Positions 16,398 through 26,900 of a stretch of 64,000 nt of DNA are shown in pieces. Under the pieces are notes generated by a model. It was not told where the DNA came from and searched no databases. It worked only from the letters and a program-made list of their open reading frames with translations. The translations under genes and the position numbers were made by a program. How positions within the stretch are numbered: position 1 is the stretch's first letter; every line of letters begins with the position of its first letter. The DNA is from Lentzea cavernae. GTDB lineage: Bacteria; Actinomycetota; Actinomycetes; Mycobacteriales; Pseudonocardiaceae. The DNA lies in assembly GCF_014653695.1 (NCBI RefSeq), contig NZ_BNAR01000003.1, positions 391,528 to 455,527 of the forward strand. The letters run 5' to 3'.

Positions 16398-17471
16398 ATG
16401 CCGCTCGACCACTACGTCACCCTCGGCCGCTCCGGCCTCCGCGTCAGCCCGTTCGCCCTCGGCGCGATGACCTTCGGTGAGGACCCCGGTGCCGCCGGCG
16501 CCAGTGTCGAGGAGTCGGAGAGGATCCTGAAGCACTACCTCGACCGGGGCGGGAACTTCATCGACACCGCCAACTTCTACACCAACGGGCACTCGGAGAA
16601 GATCCTCGGTGACTTCTTCCGGAGCAACGGGGGCAGGGACCGGGTGGTGCTGGCCTCCAAGTTCTTCTTCAACATGCACCCCGGTGACCCGAACGGTGGT
16701 GGGGCGGGGCGGGTGGCGATTCGCAAGCAGCTCCACGAGACGTTGCGGAGGCTCGGCACCGACCACCTGGACCTGTACTGGATGCACAACTGGGATCGGA
16801 ACACGCCGATCGAGGAGACCATGCGGGTCCTCGACGACCTGGTGGGATCGGGCAAGGTGGGGTACGTCGGGTTCTCCAACGTGCCTGCTTGGGTGACGGC
16901 GCAGGCTCAGACGATGGCGGTGCTCAACGGCTGGACGCCGTTGGTCGCTTTGCAGGTCGAGTACTCGTTGCTGGCGCGGACGGTCGAGGGGGAGGTCGCG
17001 CCGCTGGCGCGGGACGCGGGTATGGCGCTGGTGCCGTGGAGTCCGCTCAAGAACGGGTTCCTGAGCGGTAAGTATCGGAGGAACGTGCAGGTCAGTGACT
17101 CTGCGCGGGCTGCTTTTGTCGCGCCGCCCACGGAGGAGGAGTTCGGGGTGATCGACGTGGTCAACGAGGTTGCGGCTGAGTTGGACGCCAGTGCCGCGGC
17201 GGTGTCGTTGGCGTGGCTTCGGCAGCGGCCCGGGACGGTGGTGCCGATCATCGGGGCGCGGAAGCTGGAGCACCTCGAGAGCAATCTTGACGAGGTCACA
17301 CTGACCCACGAGCAGCTCGCGGTCCTCGACGAGGTGTCGAAGCCAGAGCTCAATTATCCCGCGCCGTTGCACGGTGAGCTGAGGGCGATGTTGCAGTTCG
17401 CCGGTGCGACGGTGGACGGGGAGGCGTCCGGCATCTATCCGCCGTTGTTGCAGAGCAGCTTTCGGTACTAG
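16398..17471 (+). CDS. Aldo/keto reductase
   Basis: A 357-residue NADPH-dependent oxidoreductase of the AKR superfamily. It begins with GRSGLRVSPFALGAMTFGE, the usual AKR start, has NFIDTANFYTNGHSE with catalytic D and Y, LASKFFF with catalytic K, and YWMHNWD with the active-site H. The nucleotide-binding end reads VVPIIGARKLEHLESNL. GAGGAG precedes the ATG. The substrate (an aldehyde or ketone) cannot be predicted. Confidence 0.94.
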   Translation: MPLDHYVTLGRSGLRVSPFALGAMTFGEDPGAAGASVEESERILKHYLDRGGNFIDTANFYTNGHSEKILGDFFRSNGGRDRVVLASKFFFNMHPGDPNGGGAGRVAIRKQLHETLRRLGTDHLDLYWMHNWDRNTPIEETMRVLDDLVGSGKVGYVGFSNVPAWVTAQAQTMAVLNGWTPLVALQVEYSLLARTVEGEVAPLARDAGMALVPWSPLKNGFLSGKYRRNVQVSDSARAAFVAPPTEEEFGVIDVVNEVAAELDASAAAVSLAWLRQRPGTVVPIIGARKLEHLESNLDEVTLTHEQLAVLDEVSKPELNYPAPLHGELRAMLQFAGATVDGEASGIYPPLLQSSFRY

Positions 17472-17569
17472 GTAGAGCCTGCTCCACCTCGAGAACGGAA
17501 GTGTGCGCGACTGCGCCGGGGTGCCTCCACACGGAAATCTGTCCTCACCACGGCAAGGGGAGGCACAGG

Positions 17570-18688
17570 ATGAAGAAGACGCTGGTAGGAGTGCTGGCAG
17601 CGGCCATGTTGTTCAGCGGGACGGCGATGGCCGCGCCGCCCACCACTGTTCAGAAGCAGCTCGACGGGCTGACGAAGCAGCACGAGTTCCCGGCGGCGCT
17701 GGCCACCACCACCGATGCCGGCGGCAGGGCTACGCAGTACACGTCGGGTACGGCGGAGCTGGGGAAGAAGGCGCCTGTGCCGAGGAACGGGCAGGTGCGC
17801 GCGGGGTCCAACACCAAGGCGTTCGTGGCCGCGGTCGTGATGCAGCTCGTCGCGGAGAAGAAGGTCGAGCTGGACAAGCCGATCAACCACTACCTGCCCG
17901 GCGCGGTGAAGGACGACCGGATCACCGTCCGGCAGCTGCTCAACCACACCAGCGGCCTCGCGAACTACACGAACTACCTGGGGCTCGAGAAGTTCGAGGA
18001 CCTGCGGCACCGGTACTTCGAGCCGCGCGAGCTGCTCGACGTCGGCAACGCGAACCCCGTCACGAACCAGCCGGGTGAGAAGTTCAAGTACAGCAACACG
18101 AACTACGTGCTGCTGGGTCTGCTGATCCAGAAGACCACCGGGCGGCCGGTCGCGGAGAACGTCGACAAGCGCATCGTCCAGAAGATCGGGCTCCGGGACA
18201 CCTACTGGCCCGGTGTCGGTGACGAGACCATCCGCGGCAAGCACGCGAAGGGGTACTCGAAGACCGGCAACGGCATCGAGGACGTGACCGAGATGGACCC
18301 GAGCTGGGGCTGGGCGGCCGGGCAGATCATCTCGACGACCAAGGACCTCAACAGCTTCTACCGCGCGCTCCTCAACGGTGAGGTGGTGCCGCCGGCGCAG
18401 GTGAAGGAGATGCAGAAGACCGTGGACACCGCGGGTGAGATGTGGCCGGGCGCCGAGTACGGGCTGGGCATCGCCAGCTCACCGCTCACGTGCGGTGGCC
18501 GCTACTGGGGTCACGGCGGTGACGTCCACGGTTACGAGACGCGGGGTGGTGTCGCGCCGGACGGCAAGGCGTTCTCCGTTGCTGTCACGGCGTTGCCGGG
18601 CACGTTCCAGGACACGCCCGAGGAAGCCGGCAAGGCGCACGACGCGGTTCTGGCCACTGTGGACGCTGCTCTGTGCGGTGCCAAGTGA
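17570..18688 (+). CDS. Secreted serine hydrolase (D,D-peptidase/beta-lactamase fold)
   Basis: A 372-residue exported protein. A signal peptide (KKTLVGVLAAAMLFSGTAMA) ends near residue 22. Catalytic motifs are SNTK (SxxK), YSNTNY (YxN) and GHGGDVHG (HxG type). It fits the D-alanyl-D-alanine carboxypeptidase/esterase group acting at the cell wall. AGGGGAGG lies just before the ATG. The next gene is a paralogue whose GTG start overlaps this stop, so this is a tandem duplication. Confidence 0.92.
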   Translation: MKKTLVGVLAAAMLFSGTAMAAPPTTVQKQLDGLTKQHEFPAALATTTDAGGRATQYTSGTAELGKKAPVPRNGQVRAGSNTKAFVAAVVMQLVAEKKVELDKPINHYLPGAVKDDRITVRQLLNHTSGLANYTNYLGLEKFEDLRHRYFEPRELLDVGNANPVTNQPGEKFKYSNTNYVLLGLLIQKTTGRPVAENVDKRIVQKIGLRDTYWPGVGDETIRGKHAKGYSKTGNGIEDVTEMDPSWGWAAGQIISTTKDLNSFYRALLNGEVVPPAQVKEMQKTVDTAGEMWPGAEYGLGIASSPLTCGGRYWGHGGDVHGYETRGGVAPDGKAFSVAVTALPGTFQDTPEEAGKAHDAVLATVDAALCGAK

Positions 18689-19707
18689 TCGCCGTGGCGG
18701 CGCTGACCGCGCTCACCCTGCTCGTTCCCCAGCAGCTCGACGAGATCGTCAAGGACAGGACGCCGGGCCTCGAGGCCCACCTGAACGGGCACGACCACGC
18801 GCGGGGCAACGCGCCGGTCAACGGGCAGGTGCGGATCGGCAGCATCACCAAGTCGTTCGTGGCCGTCGCCACGCTGGAACTGGTGGCGGAGAACAAGGTC
18901 GAGCTGGATGGGCCCGCGAACAAGTACGTGCCGCACATCAAGGACGGCCGCATCACCGTGCGCCAGGTCCTGCAGCACACCAGCGGGTTGCCGGACTACG
19001 TGATCGACGTCGGCGTCCCCAAGATCGCCGACATCCGGGACAGGTACTTCGCACCGCACGACCTCCTGGACGTCGCCCTGGCGAAGACGCCGAGCTTCCA
19101 GCCCGGCGAGAGGTACGAGTACAGCAACACGAACTACGTCGTCGCCGGGCTGCTGATCCAGAAGGTGACCGGACGGCCGGTCGGCGAGGCGATCGGGAAG
19201 GTCATCGAGGAGGCCGGTCTCAAGGACACGTACTGGCCGAGCCAGGGCGAGCAGCGCATCCGCGGCCGTCACGCCCAGGCCTTCGCGCTGAGCGACCTGC
19301 TCGACCCGAAGTCGAAGGTGGTCGACGCGACCGACATCGAGACGTCCGCCGCCTGGGCGTCCGGCGCGATGGTCTCCACGCCGAGTGACGTCGCGAAGTT
19401 CTTCGAGGCGCTGCTGAAGGGCCGGCTCCTGCCGAAGGCGCAGCTCGACGAGATGCGCAGGACCGTCGCGGTCGACGAGAAGAGCGCCTACGGGCTCGGC
19501 CTCGAGAGCACGAAGCTCAGCTGTGGCGGGGTCTGGTGGGGCCACGGCGGGTCGATCCACGGCTGGGCGTCGCTGGGCGGTGCGACCGACGGCGGCAAGA
19601 GCGCGGCGATCACGCTCACCGCGTTGCCCGGGACGTTCGGTGACGACCCGATGAAGAAGTTCCAGCGGATGTTCGACGTGATGGACACCGCGCTCTGCAA
19701 GAAGTAG
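18685..19707 (+). CDS. Secreted serine hydrolase, paralogue of the preceding gene
   Basis: A 340-residue paralogue. The GTG start overlaps the upstream stop (GTGA at 18685-18688), so translation is coupled. A short hydrophobic leader (IAVAALTALTLLVP) could direct export. Motifs SITK, YSNTNY and GHGGSIHG mirror the upstream copy, as does the YSNTNYV-GLLIQK-TGRPV core. It is somewhat shorter at the N-terminus. The pair probably acts on related cell-wall or ester substrates. Confidence 0.9.
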   Translation: MIAVAALTALTLLVPQQLDEIVKDRTPGLEAHLNGHDHARGNAPVNGQVRIGSITKSFVAVATLELVAENKVELDGPANKYVPHIKDGRITVRQVLQHTSGLPDYVIDVGVPKIADIRDRYFAPHDLLDVALAKTPSFQPGERYEYSNTNYVVAGLLIQKVTGRPVGEAIGKVIEEAGLKDTYWPSQGEQRIRGRHAQAFALSDLLDPKSKVVDATDIETSAAWASGAMVSTPSDVAKFFEALLKGRLLPKAQLDEMRRTVAVDEKSAYGLGLESTKLSCGGVWWGHGGSIHGWASLGGATDGGKSAAITLTALPGTFGDDPMKKFQRMFDVMDTALCKK

Positions 19708-19713
19708 CGGACG

Positions 19714-20622
19714 TCAGCGGGCGTACCGGAGCACCCAGAGCATGTCCTGCTCGGTGACCGGTCCGTCCGCTGCGCACGCCATCAGCCAGTCCGTCAGCGC
19801 CTCCGGATCGATGCCCGCCCCGATCAGCACCAGCTGAGTCGGGGCGTCGTCGACCGCGGTGAACGACACGTAGGCGCCGACGGTGTGCAGCATGAACGTG
19901 CCGAGTGGGAACCGCACGAAACCTTTGGCGCGGAACAACCCCTCGGGCCGCGCGCTCAGGAAGTCCATGAACAGCTTGGGGTGCAACGGTTCCGCGTACT
20001 CGAACGACACGCTGTCGTACCGGGCGTGCGCGTGCGTGGAGTGGTCCTCCAGGTCGTCGAACGACAGCTGCCGCGGTCCGAGGTCCGGCGGCCGCACCTC
20101 GAACAGCAACGCCGGGTCGATCTGCCCGTACGTCACCGGCACGACCGGGGCGGTGCAGGGCAGCGACGGCGGCGACGGAACCCGGTCGACCTTGTTCAGC
20201 ACCACCAGGTCGGCCAGTGCGAGGTCGCGCTCCAGGTGGGGCACGGCGTCGATCTCCACCGCGTCGACGACGTAGATCAGCCCGCCGTACGACACCCCCG
20301 GCGCCTGCACCACCATCCGCACCATGGCCGCCGGCTCGGCGAGTCCGGACGCCTCGATCACGATGACGTCCAGGTCCGCCGACGCGAGCTTGGTCAGCAT
20401 CCCGTCCAGCTCGGTGCCGTCGACCGCGCAGCACAGGCAGCCGTTCGACAGCGACACCATCGAGTCGACCTGGGCGGAGACGGCGAACGCGTCGATGTTG
20501 ATCCGCCCGAAGTCGTTCACCACGACGCCGATCCGCGTGCCGCCGGACGTGCGCAGCAGGTGGTTGAGCAGGGTGGTCTTGCCGGAGCCGAGGAAACCGG
20601 CGAGCACGACGACGGGGATCAC
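19714..20622 (-). CDS. CobW/COG0523-family GTPase
   Basis: A 302-residue G3E GTPase. Walker A is GFLGSGKTTLLNHLL near residue 10, the metal motif GCLCC lies at SNGCLCCAV, and EASGLAEP and NKVD are further GTPase motifs. The C-terminal domain ends in FVRFP and a later IGAGIDPEAL. Such proteins deliver zinc or other metals to target enzymes. A GTG start was chosen because it opens directly on the beta-strand before Walker A; the frame stays open far upstream over the LLM gene. It lies 11 bases downstream of the LLM gene, probably in one operon. Confidence 0.9.
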   Translation of the reverse strand: MIPVVVLAGFLGSGKTTLLNHLLRTSGGTRIGVVVNDFGRINIDAFAVSAQVDSMVSLSNGCLCCAVDGTELDGMLTKLASADLDVIVIEASGLAEPAAMVRMVVQAPGVSYGGLIYVVDAVEIDAVPHLERDLALADLVVLNKVDRVPSPPSLPCTAPVVPVTYGQIDPALLFEVRPPDLGPRQLSFDDLEDHSTHAHARYDSVSFEYAEPLHPKLFMDFLSARPEGLFRAKGFVRFPLGTFMLHTVGAYVSFTAVDDAPTQLVLIGAGIDPEALTDWLMACAADGPVTEQDMLWVLRYAR

Positions 20623-20633
20623 GACGTCCGAGG

Positions 20634-21446
20634 CTAGCCGGTGAACTCCGCGTTCCTGCGCAACACCTCGTCGACGGTGCCGTCGAACGCCGCCGGGTGG
20701 ACGACCAGCTCGTCGACGCCCAGGTCCTCGTACTCCCTGATCACCGCGGCCGACAGCGGCACCAGCGCGGACACGCTGATCCGGAAGCCGGAGGGGCGTT
20801 CGGGGAAACGGGCCAGGTGGCCGCGTATGTCCTCGGGAGTGCCGATGCCGAACCACCCCTGCGCACGGGTCACGGCCCGCCGGAACGCCGCGAGGCTGTG
20901 GCCGCCGACCACCACGCGCACGTTGGACGGCCGGGGGCGGGCGTCGATCCCCGAGAACGACACGAACCTGCCGGAGAACGACGGCGCCTCCGCGTGCCAC
21001 AGCTGGTCCATCGCGTCCAGGTACTCGTCGGTCACGGCGCCGCGGTCGGCGAACGGCGCCCCGACCGCGGTCATCTCCGGTTCGAGGTAGCCCGCGCCGA
21101 CACCGAGCGTGAACCGGCCGCCGCTGAGCAGGTCCAGCGACGCCACCTGCTTCGCGAGCACGAGCGGGTTGCGCTGGGGCAGGATCACGATCCCGGTCGC
21201 GAGTTCGAGAGAAGAAGTGACGGCCGCCACATAGCTCAGGTGGGTCAGCGGATCCACGAACACGGTGTCCGGTTCGGACGGTGACGGGTCGACGCGCGGT
21301 GACGGCAGCACCACGTGGTCGGACGCCCACCACGACCGGTAGCCGAGCGACTCCGCCAGCTGGGCGAGCCTCCTCGTCTCGTCGGGTCCTGCCGTGCCAC
21401 CGATGTTGAGCCCCTGCACCCCGAAGTCCATGGTCGCGGCAACCAT
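20634..21446 (-). CDS. LLM-class F420-dependent oxidoreductase
   Basis: A 270-residue TIM-barrel enzyme of the luciferase-like monooxygenase group. It has AQLAESLGYRSWWASDHVVLP early, ATGIVILPQRNPLVLAKQVASLD and GGRFTLGVGAGYLEPE, the order seen in F420-dependent enzymes. F420 use is usual for actinobacterial members. The ATG at 21446 was taken; one at 21431 is an alternative. It heads a two-gene operon with the CobW GTPase. Confidence 0.9.
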   Translation of the reverse strand: MVAATMDFGVQGLNIGGTAGPDETRRLAQLAESLGYRSWWASDHVVLPSPRVDPSPSEPDTVFVDPLTHLSYVAAVTSSLELATGIVILPQRNPLVLAKQVASLDLLSGGRFTLGVGAGYLEPEMTAVGAPFADRGAVTDEYLDAMDQLWHAEAPSFSGRFVSFSGIDARPRPSNVRVVVGGHSLAAFRRAVTRAQGWFGIGTPEDIRGHLARFPERPSGFRISVSALVPLSAAVIREYEDLGVDELVVHPAAFDGTVDEVLRRNAEFTG

Positions 21447-21523
21447 CGATTTCCATCGATCATTCCCGAAAGTGCAACGAAACAGCCCTTCGGCGCATCA
21501 GAATGGCGAGAAGGGGGGCGATG

Positions 21524-22051
21524 ATGACCGAGTTCCTGGCTGCCGCGCTGGCGTTTCCGACCGTGGTGTTCAGCTTCCTGTTGCTCTTGGTGCTGGCGTA
21601 CTGGCTCACGGTGGCGTTGGTGGGCCTGGACTTCGACGCCCCGGTGATGCCGATCTCGATCTCGATGTTCGTCGTGGTCACGTGGTTCGCGGCACTGGTC
21701 GGCACCGTGCTCACGCCCGAGGGCAAGCTCCGGTACGCCATCCTCGCCGGTGCGCTGCTGGTGGGCGCGCTCATCACGAAGATCCTTCTCATCCCGGTCA
21801 AGAGCTGGACGAGGCCGGAGAAACCGGCTTCCCGCAACGACTTCGTGGGCCGTACCGCGATCGTCAGGACCTCCAGGGTCACCGAGCACTACGGGCAGGC
21901 CGAGGTGACCGCCGACGACGGCGGCACGGCGGTCGTGCAGGTGCGAGCAGCGCAGAGCACCGAGCTGAAAGCGGGACAGACCGCGTTGATCTTCGACTAC
22001 GACGCCGAGGGCGAGTTCTTCTGGGTCGTGGACATCACCACAGGGGGCTAG
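21524..22051 (+). CDS. Membrane protein with OB-fold tail (YqiJ/NfeD-like)
   Basis: A 175-residue protein with about three membrane helices (residues ~5-35, 45-62 and 70-90) and a soluble C-terminal domain of about 75 residues (FVGRTAIVRTSRVTEHYGQAEV to FFWVVDI), which looks like the NfeD/YqiJ OB-fold. AAGGGGGG precedes the start; ATG codons at 21521 and 21524 are both possible. Such proteins sit next to flotillins and help organise them in the membrane. The flotillin gene starts 3 bases after this stop. Confidence 0.8.
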   Translation: MTEFLAAALAFPTVVFSFLLLLVLAYWLTVALVGLDFDAPVMPISISMFVVVTWFAALVGTVLTPEGKLRYAILAGALLVGALITKILLIPVKSWTRPEKPASRNDFVGRTAIVRTSRVTEHYGQAEVTADDGGTAVVQVRAAQSTELKAGQTALIFDYDAEGEFFWVVDITTGG

Positions 22052-22054
22052 TAC

Positions 22055-23980
22055 ATGGGTGCGATCTCTACAGGGCTGATCGTTCTGATCGCCGTGAGCG
22101 CGTTCGTGCTGATCTTGGCGTTGATCACGCTGAGCAGACTCTTCAAGAAGTGCGAGCAGGGCAAGGCGCTGATCGTCTCGAAGATGCGCAAGGTCGACGT
22201 GACCTTCACGGGCACCGTCGTGCTCCCGGTGCTGCACCGGTGCGAGACGATGGACATCTCGGTGAAGACCATCGAGATCCGCAGGGCGGGCAACGAGGGC
22301 CTGATCTGCAAGGACAACATCCGCGCGGACATCCGCATCACGTTCTTCGTGCGGGTCAACAAGACCGTCGAGGACGTCATCAAGGTGGCGCAGGCGATCG
22401 GCACCGAGCGCGCGAGCCACGAGCAGACGCTGCAGGAGCTGTTCAACGCCAAGTTCTCCGAGGCGCTCAAGACCGTCGGCAAGCAGCTCGACTTCGTCGA
22501 CCTCTACACCCACCGCGACGAGTTCCGCGACCGGATCGTCCAGGTCATCGGCACCGACCTCAACGGCTACAGCCTCGAGGACGCTGCCATCGACTACCTG
22601 GAGCAGACGCCGCTCAAGCAGCTCGACCCGGCGAACATCCTGGACGCGCAGGGCATCCGCAAGATCACCGAGCTGACCGCGATCGAGCACGTCAAGACCA
22701 ACGAGTTCACCCGCAACGAGGAGAAGGAGATCACGCGCCAGAACGTCAGCGCGCGTGAGGCGATCCTCGAGCTCGAACGGCGCCAGGCCGACGCGGAGAT
22801 CAAGCAGAAGCGCGAGATCGAGACCGCCCGCGCGCAGCAGGAGGCGGAGACGCAGAAGGTGCAGGCCGAGGAGCGCCTCAAGGCCAACACCGCGTTCATC
22901 CGCACCGAGGAGCAGCTCGGCATCCAGACCGAGAACAAGGCCCGCGAGATCGCCGTCGCCGAGAAGAACCGCGAGCGCGTGATCGCCGTCGAGACCGAGC
23001 GCATCGAGAAGGACCGCCTGCTCGAGGTCATCGCCCGCGAACGCGAGACGTCGCTGCGCATGATCGAGAAGGACAAGGAGCTCGAGCACGAGCGCCGCGC
23101 GATCGCCGACCTGGTGCGCGAGCGCGTCGCCGTCGAGAAGACGGTGGCCGAGCAGGAGGAGAACATCAAGAAGCTGCGCGCGGTGGAGGAAGCCGAGCGC
23201 GAGCGCCAGCAGATCATCATCCGCGCCGAGGCCGAGGCGCAGGAGTCGCTGGTCAAGGACATCAAGGCCGCCGAGGCCGCCGAGCAGTCGGCGCAGCACA
23301 AGGCACGGGAAGAGGTCGTGCTCGCCGAGGCGCGCAACAAGGCTGCCGAACTGGACACCCGCGCCAAGATCCGTCTCGCCGAGGGCGCACAGGCCGAGGC
23401 CGCCGCGAAGGGCCTGGCGGACGCGCTGGTCAAGGAACGCGACGCCGCGGCGTCCGAGGCACTCGGCCGCGCCGAGGCGATCGTCGACCGCGAGAAGGCG
23501 CTGGCCGACGCCGTGGGCATCAAGGAACGGCTCAAGGGCGAGGCGGAAGGGCTGTCGCACAAGGCGGAGGCGATGGCCGCTCTCGACACCGCGACCCGCG
23601 AGCACGAGGAGTACCGCCTGCGTCTCGAGGCGGAGAAGGAGATCCGGCTGCGGGGCATCGACGTGCAGCGCGAGATCGCCGAGGCCCAGGCCATGGTCCT
23701 CGCGGCCGGCCTGGAGAAGGCCGACATCGACATCATCGGTGGCGACACGATGTTCTTCGACCGGATCGCGAGCTCGATCACCGCGGGCAAGCAGGTCGAC
23801 GGCTTCGTCGGCGGCTCGGACGTCGTGCAGGCGCTGGGCTCGAAGTGGATGGACGGCTCGGCGAGCTTCCCCGAGGACCTGACCAAGATCCTCAGCTCCT
23901 TCACCACGGGTGACGCGCAGAACATCGCCGCGGCGATCGCACTGACCCAGATGGCCAAGAACAACGGCCAGAACGCATGA
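22055..23980 (+). CDS. Flotillin (SPFH domain, YqiK-like)
   Basis: A 641-residue flotillin. Residues 6-28 are a membrane anchor, about 35-200 the SPFH/PHB domain (CEQGKALIVSKMRKVDVTFTG), and about 210-540 a very long charged helix rich in Glu, Ala, Arg and Lys, the flotillin coiled coil. The last 100 residues form a distinct end (DIDIIGGDTMFFDRIASSIT). Flotillins scaffold membrane microdomains. It lies between the YqiJ-like protein and the giant ATPase, overlapping the latter by 4 bases, so all three are co-expressed. Confidence 0.93.
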   Translation: MGAISTGLIVLIAVSAFVLILALITLSRLFKKCEQGKALIVSKMRKVDVTFTGTVVLPVLHRCETMDISVKTIEIRRAGNEGLICKDNIRADIRITFFVRVNKTVEDVIKVAQAIGTERASHEQTLQELFNAKFSEALKTVGKQLDFVDLYTHRDEFRDRIVQVIGTDLNGYSLEDAAIDYLEQTPLKQLDPANILDAQGIRKITELTAIEHVKTNEFTRNEEKEITRQNVSAREAILELERRQADAEIKQKREIETARAQQEAETQKVQAEERLKANTAFIRTEEQLGIQTENKAREIAVAEKNRERVIAVETERIEKDRLLEVIARERETSLRMIEKDKELEHERRAIADLVRERVAVEKTVAEQEENIKKLRAVEEAERERQQIIIRAEAEAQESLVKDIKAAEAAEQSAQHKAREEVVLAEARNKAAELDTRAKIRLAEGAQAEAAAKGLADALVKERDAAASEALGRAEAIVDREKALADAVGIKERLKGEAEGLSHKAEAMAALDTATREHEEYRLRLEAEKEIRLRGIDVQREIAEAQAMVLAAGLEKADIDIIGGDTMFFDRIASSITAGKQVDGFVGGSDVVQALGSKWMDGSASFPEDLTKILSSFTTGDAQNIAAAIALTQMAKNNGQNA

Positions 23981-26900
23981 CAGCTCTCGACGCGGGCACC
24001 TACGAGGTGCTGCGAGCCCGGCTGGCCGACCAAGCGGCCGGGCTCGCGAGGAGCACGGAGGCGCTGAACGACCAGCGCGTCGAGACGTTCGGCAGCACGG
24101 CCCTCGAACTCGTCGCCACCGAACGCATCCGCACCGAGAACAACTGCGTGCCGCGCGACATCGTGGCGCTCGGTGACGTGATGCTGTTCGGCTACAACGT
24201 CTTCATGGGCCTCAAGCCCGAGACCGCGGTCAGCGACGTCTTCGCGGCGCACGGCAGGGACTTCGCCACGGTCGAGGCGGAGTTCCTGCGGGACCCGAGG
24301 TTCCGCAACGACTTCGCCGAGCTGTACCGGTACTACCGCGAGACGCGACTGCTCCAGCTGCGCATCGTCGAGTCACGGCTCCTCGCGGTGTTCCAGACGG
24401 GCGCACGGATCGAGGACATCCGCGTCCTGCGCTGGGACGTCAAGGTCGACGGCACCGTCACGTACGTCGACAACCGGGGCGACCGCGACCACGTCTTCCC
24501 GCCCGCGCACGACTTCACGTGGGTCGAGACGACCCGCGAGCAGCACGTGCTCGGCCGGCACCCGCACATCGCGATCGACAACGAGGTCTTCGTCGAGACG
24601 GTCGGCGGCACGCTCACCGTCAAGGTCGAGGACAACACCGAGACGGGCGAGGGCGTCTACTCCGAGCCCGTCGACGAGCCGTTGCAGAGCCTCGCGGACG
24701 CCGAGGTCCACTACGCCCGCGTCGGCCCGCTGATCCTCCTCAAGATCCTGCCGTACAAGGAGACGGCGTGGCGGCACCTGGTGTTCAACACCCGCACCAA
24801 GGTCGTCACCAGGCTCGACGGCATCGGCCAGGCCTGCCAGCGGCTCCCCGAGGACCAGGGGATCATCTTCCCCGGCGGCTACTACCTGGTCACCGGCGCG
24901 GACAAGACGTTCGACGTCGACACCGACGAGCTGGAGTTCGAGCGGGTCATCCGCTCCGCGAACGGCGAGGACGTGTTGTACGTCTTCCACGCCCGCCGCG
25001 AGGGCCGCAGCCTCCTGCTGCCCTACAACGTGATCCGCAAGGAAGTCGCGACGCCGATCACCTGCCACGGCTACTCGCTGTTCGCCGACGGCACGCTGGT
25101 CGTCTTCCGCGAGACCAGCTCCGAACCGGTGCGCGTGCACCCGATGCAGGTCTGGCGCACGCCGTTCATGGCCGACGAGGAGCTGGCGGACCAGGAGGGC
25201 CCGCTCGCCCGCATCGGCAACGCCGAACTCGTCCGCGGCATCTCGGACTGCCTGTCCATCACCAGGATGAGCGCCGAGATGACGCCGAGCGCGCCGGTGT
25301 TCGAGGGCCTGATCGCCCTGTGCACCAGGGTGATCGACGGCGTGTTCTGGCTCGACGAGCTCGGGCTGAAGCAGGACGTCCAGGCCGTCAGGGCCACGGC
25401 CGAGCAGGTGCTCGACGAGTTCGAGGCCGTCCGCACGCTCACCGACCACGCCGCCGGGCAGCTCCACGAGGCCGCGGAGAAGCTGGCGTCGCTGGTCAGG
25501 CTCGCCCGCTCGGCCGCACCGAGGAGCGCCGACGAGTGGGTGCGGCTGCTGGCCGACCTGAGGTCCGCCCAGGGCCGCCTGATCACCCTCAAGGACCTGA
25601 AGTACGTCGACCTCGAGGAGATCGACCGCCGCGAGGCCGAACTGGTCGAGGAACTCGGTGCGTCGGCGCGCCGCGCTGTCGCCTTCCTCAGCGGTGAGAA
25701 CGCGTTCGCGCAGTACCACGAGGAAATCGACGGGATCGCCGCCGCGGAACTGAAGACCGCCGCCGAGGCGAAGCCGCTGCGCGAACGCCTCGCGCAGCAG
25801 CAGGCCGGCCTGGAGGTGCTGACCGAGGTCGTCAGCACGCTCGACGCCGCCGACACGACGACCCGCACGCAGATCCTCGCGAGCATCGGCGAGGTTCTCG
25901 CCGCCGTCAACCGCGCCCGGGCCACTGTGGACGGTCGCCGCGCCCAGCTCGCGAACGCCGAGGGCCGCGCCGAGTTCGCGGCGGAGTTCGCGCTGCTCGG
26001 CCAGGCCATCACCGGCGCTCTGTCGGTCGCGGACACCCCGCAGCGGTGCGACGACCAGCTCGGCAGGTTGTTGCTGCAGCTGGAGAACCTGGAGTCGCGC
26101 TTCGGCGAGTTCGACGACTTCCTCGCCCAGGTCGGCGCCAAGCGCACGGACGTCTACGAGGCCTTCTCCGCCCGCAAGCAGACGTTGCTCGACGAACGCG
26201 CCCGCAGGGCCGACCGGCTCGTGACGTCGGCGGAACGCGTGCTCGGCACGATCCGCCGCCGCGTCGGCAAGCTGACCTCGACCGACGAGATCAACACGTA
26301 CTTCGCCGGCGACCCGATGGTCGCCAAGGTCCGCACGGTCGCCGAGCAGCTCAGGGAACTCGGTGACGTCAGGGCCGACGAGCTCGGCGCGAGTCTGCGC
26401 GACGCCCGGCAGGAGGGCGGCCGGGCACTGCGCGACCGCGCCGATCTGTACGACGGCGCGTCGATCGTGCTCGGTCGCCACCGCTTCCCGGTGACGAGCG
26501 AGCCGATGAACCTCACCCTGGTCCCGCGCGAAGGCCGGCTGTTCTACGCCGTGACCGGCACCGACTACCGCAGCGAGGTCACCGACGCGGAGTTCGCGAG
26601 CACCAAGGGGTTCTGGGACCAGCTCCTAGTCTCGGAGACGCAGGACGTCTACCGGTCCGAACACCTGGCGGGATGCCTGCTGGCCGAGGGCCGCACCGAC
26701 GTCGTGAACGCCGCCGCGGAACGCTACGACGAGGGCTACGAGAAGGGCGTCCACGACCACGACGCCGAGAAGATCCTCGCTGTCCTGCAACGACTCCACG
26801 CCGGCGCCGGACTGCTCAGGTACCCGCCGGCGGCCCGTGCGCGGGCGCAGGTCTTCTGGTCTGGGCAACGCGAGGACGACCGGGCGGTGTGGACGCGCAA

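Noticed and set aside
21245-23605. 786-codon open frame on the minus strand
   Set aside because: It lies antisense to the flotillin coiled coil. Its Leu/Gly/Asp-rich composition with no domain is the mirror of GC-rich codon bias.
24373-26481. 702-codon open frame on the minus strand
   Set aside because: Antisense to the giant AAA+ gene, no recognisable domain, and it crosses conserved coding sequence of that gene.
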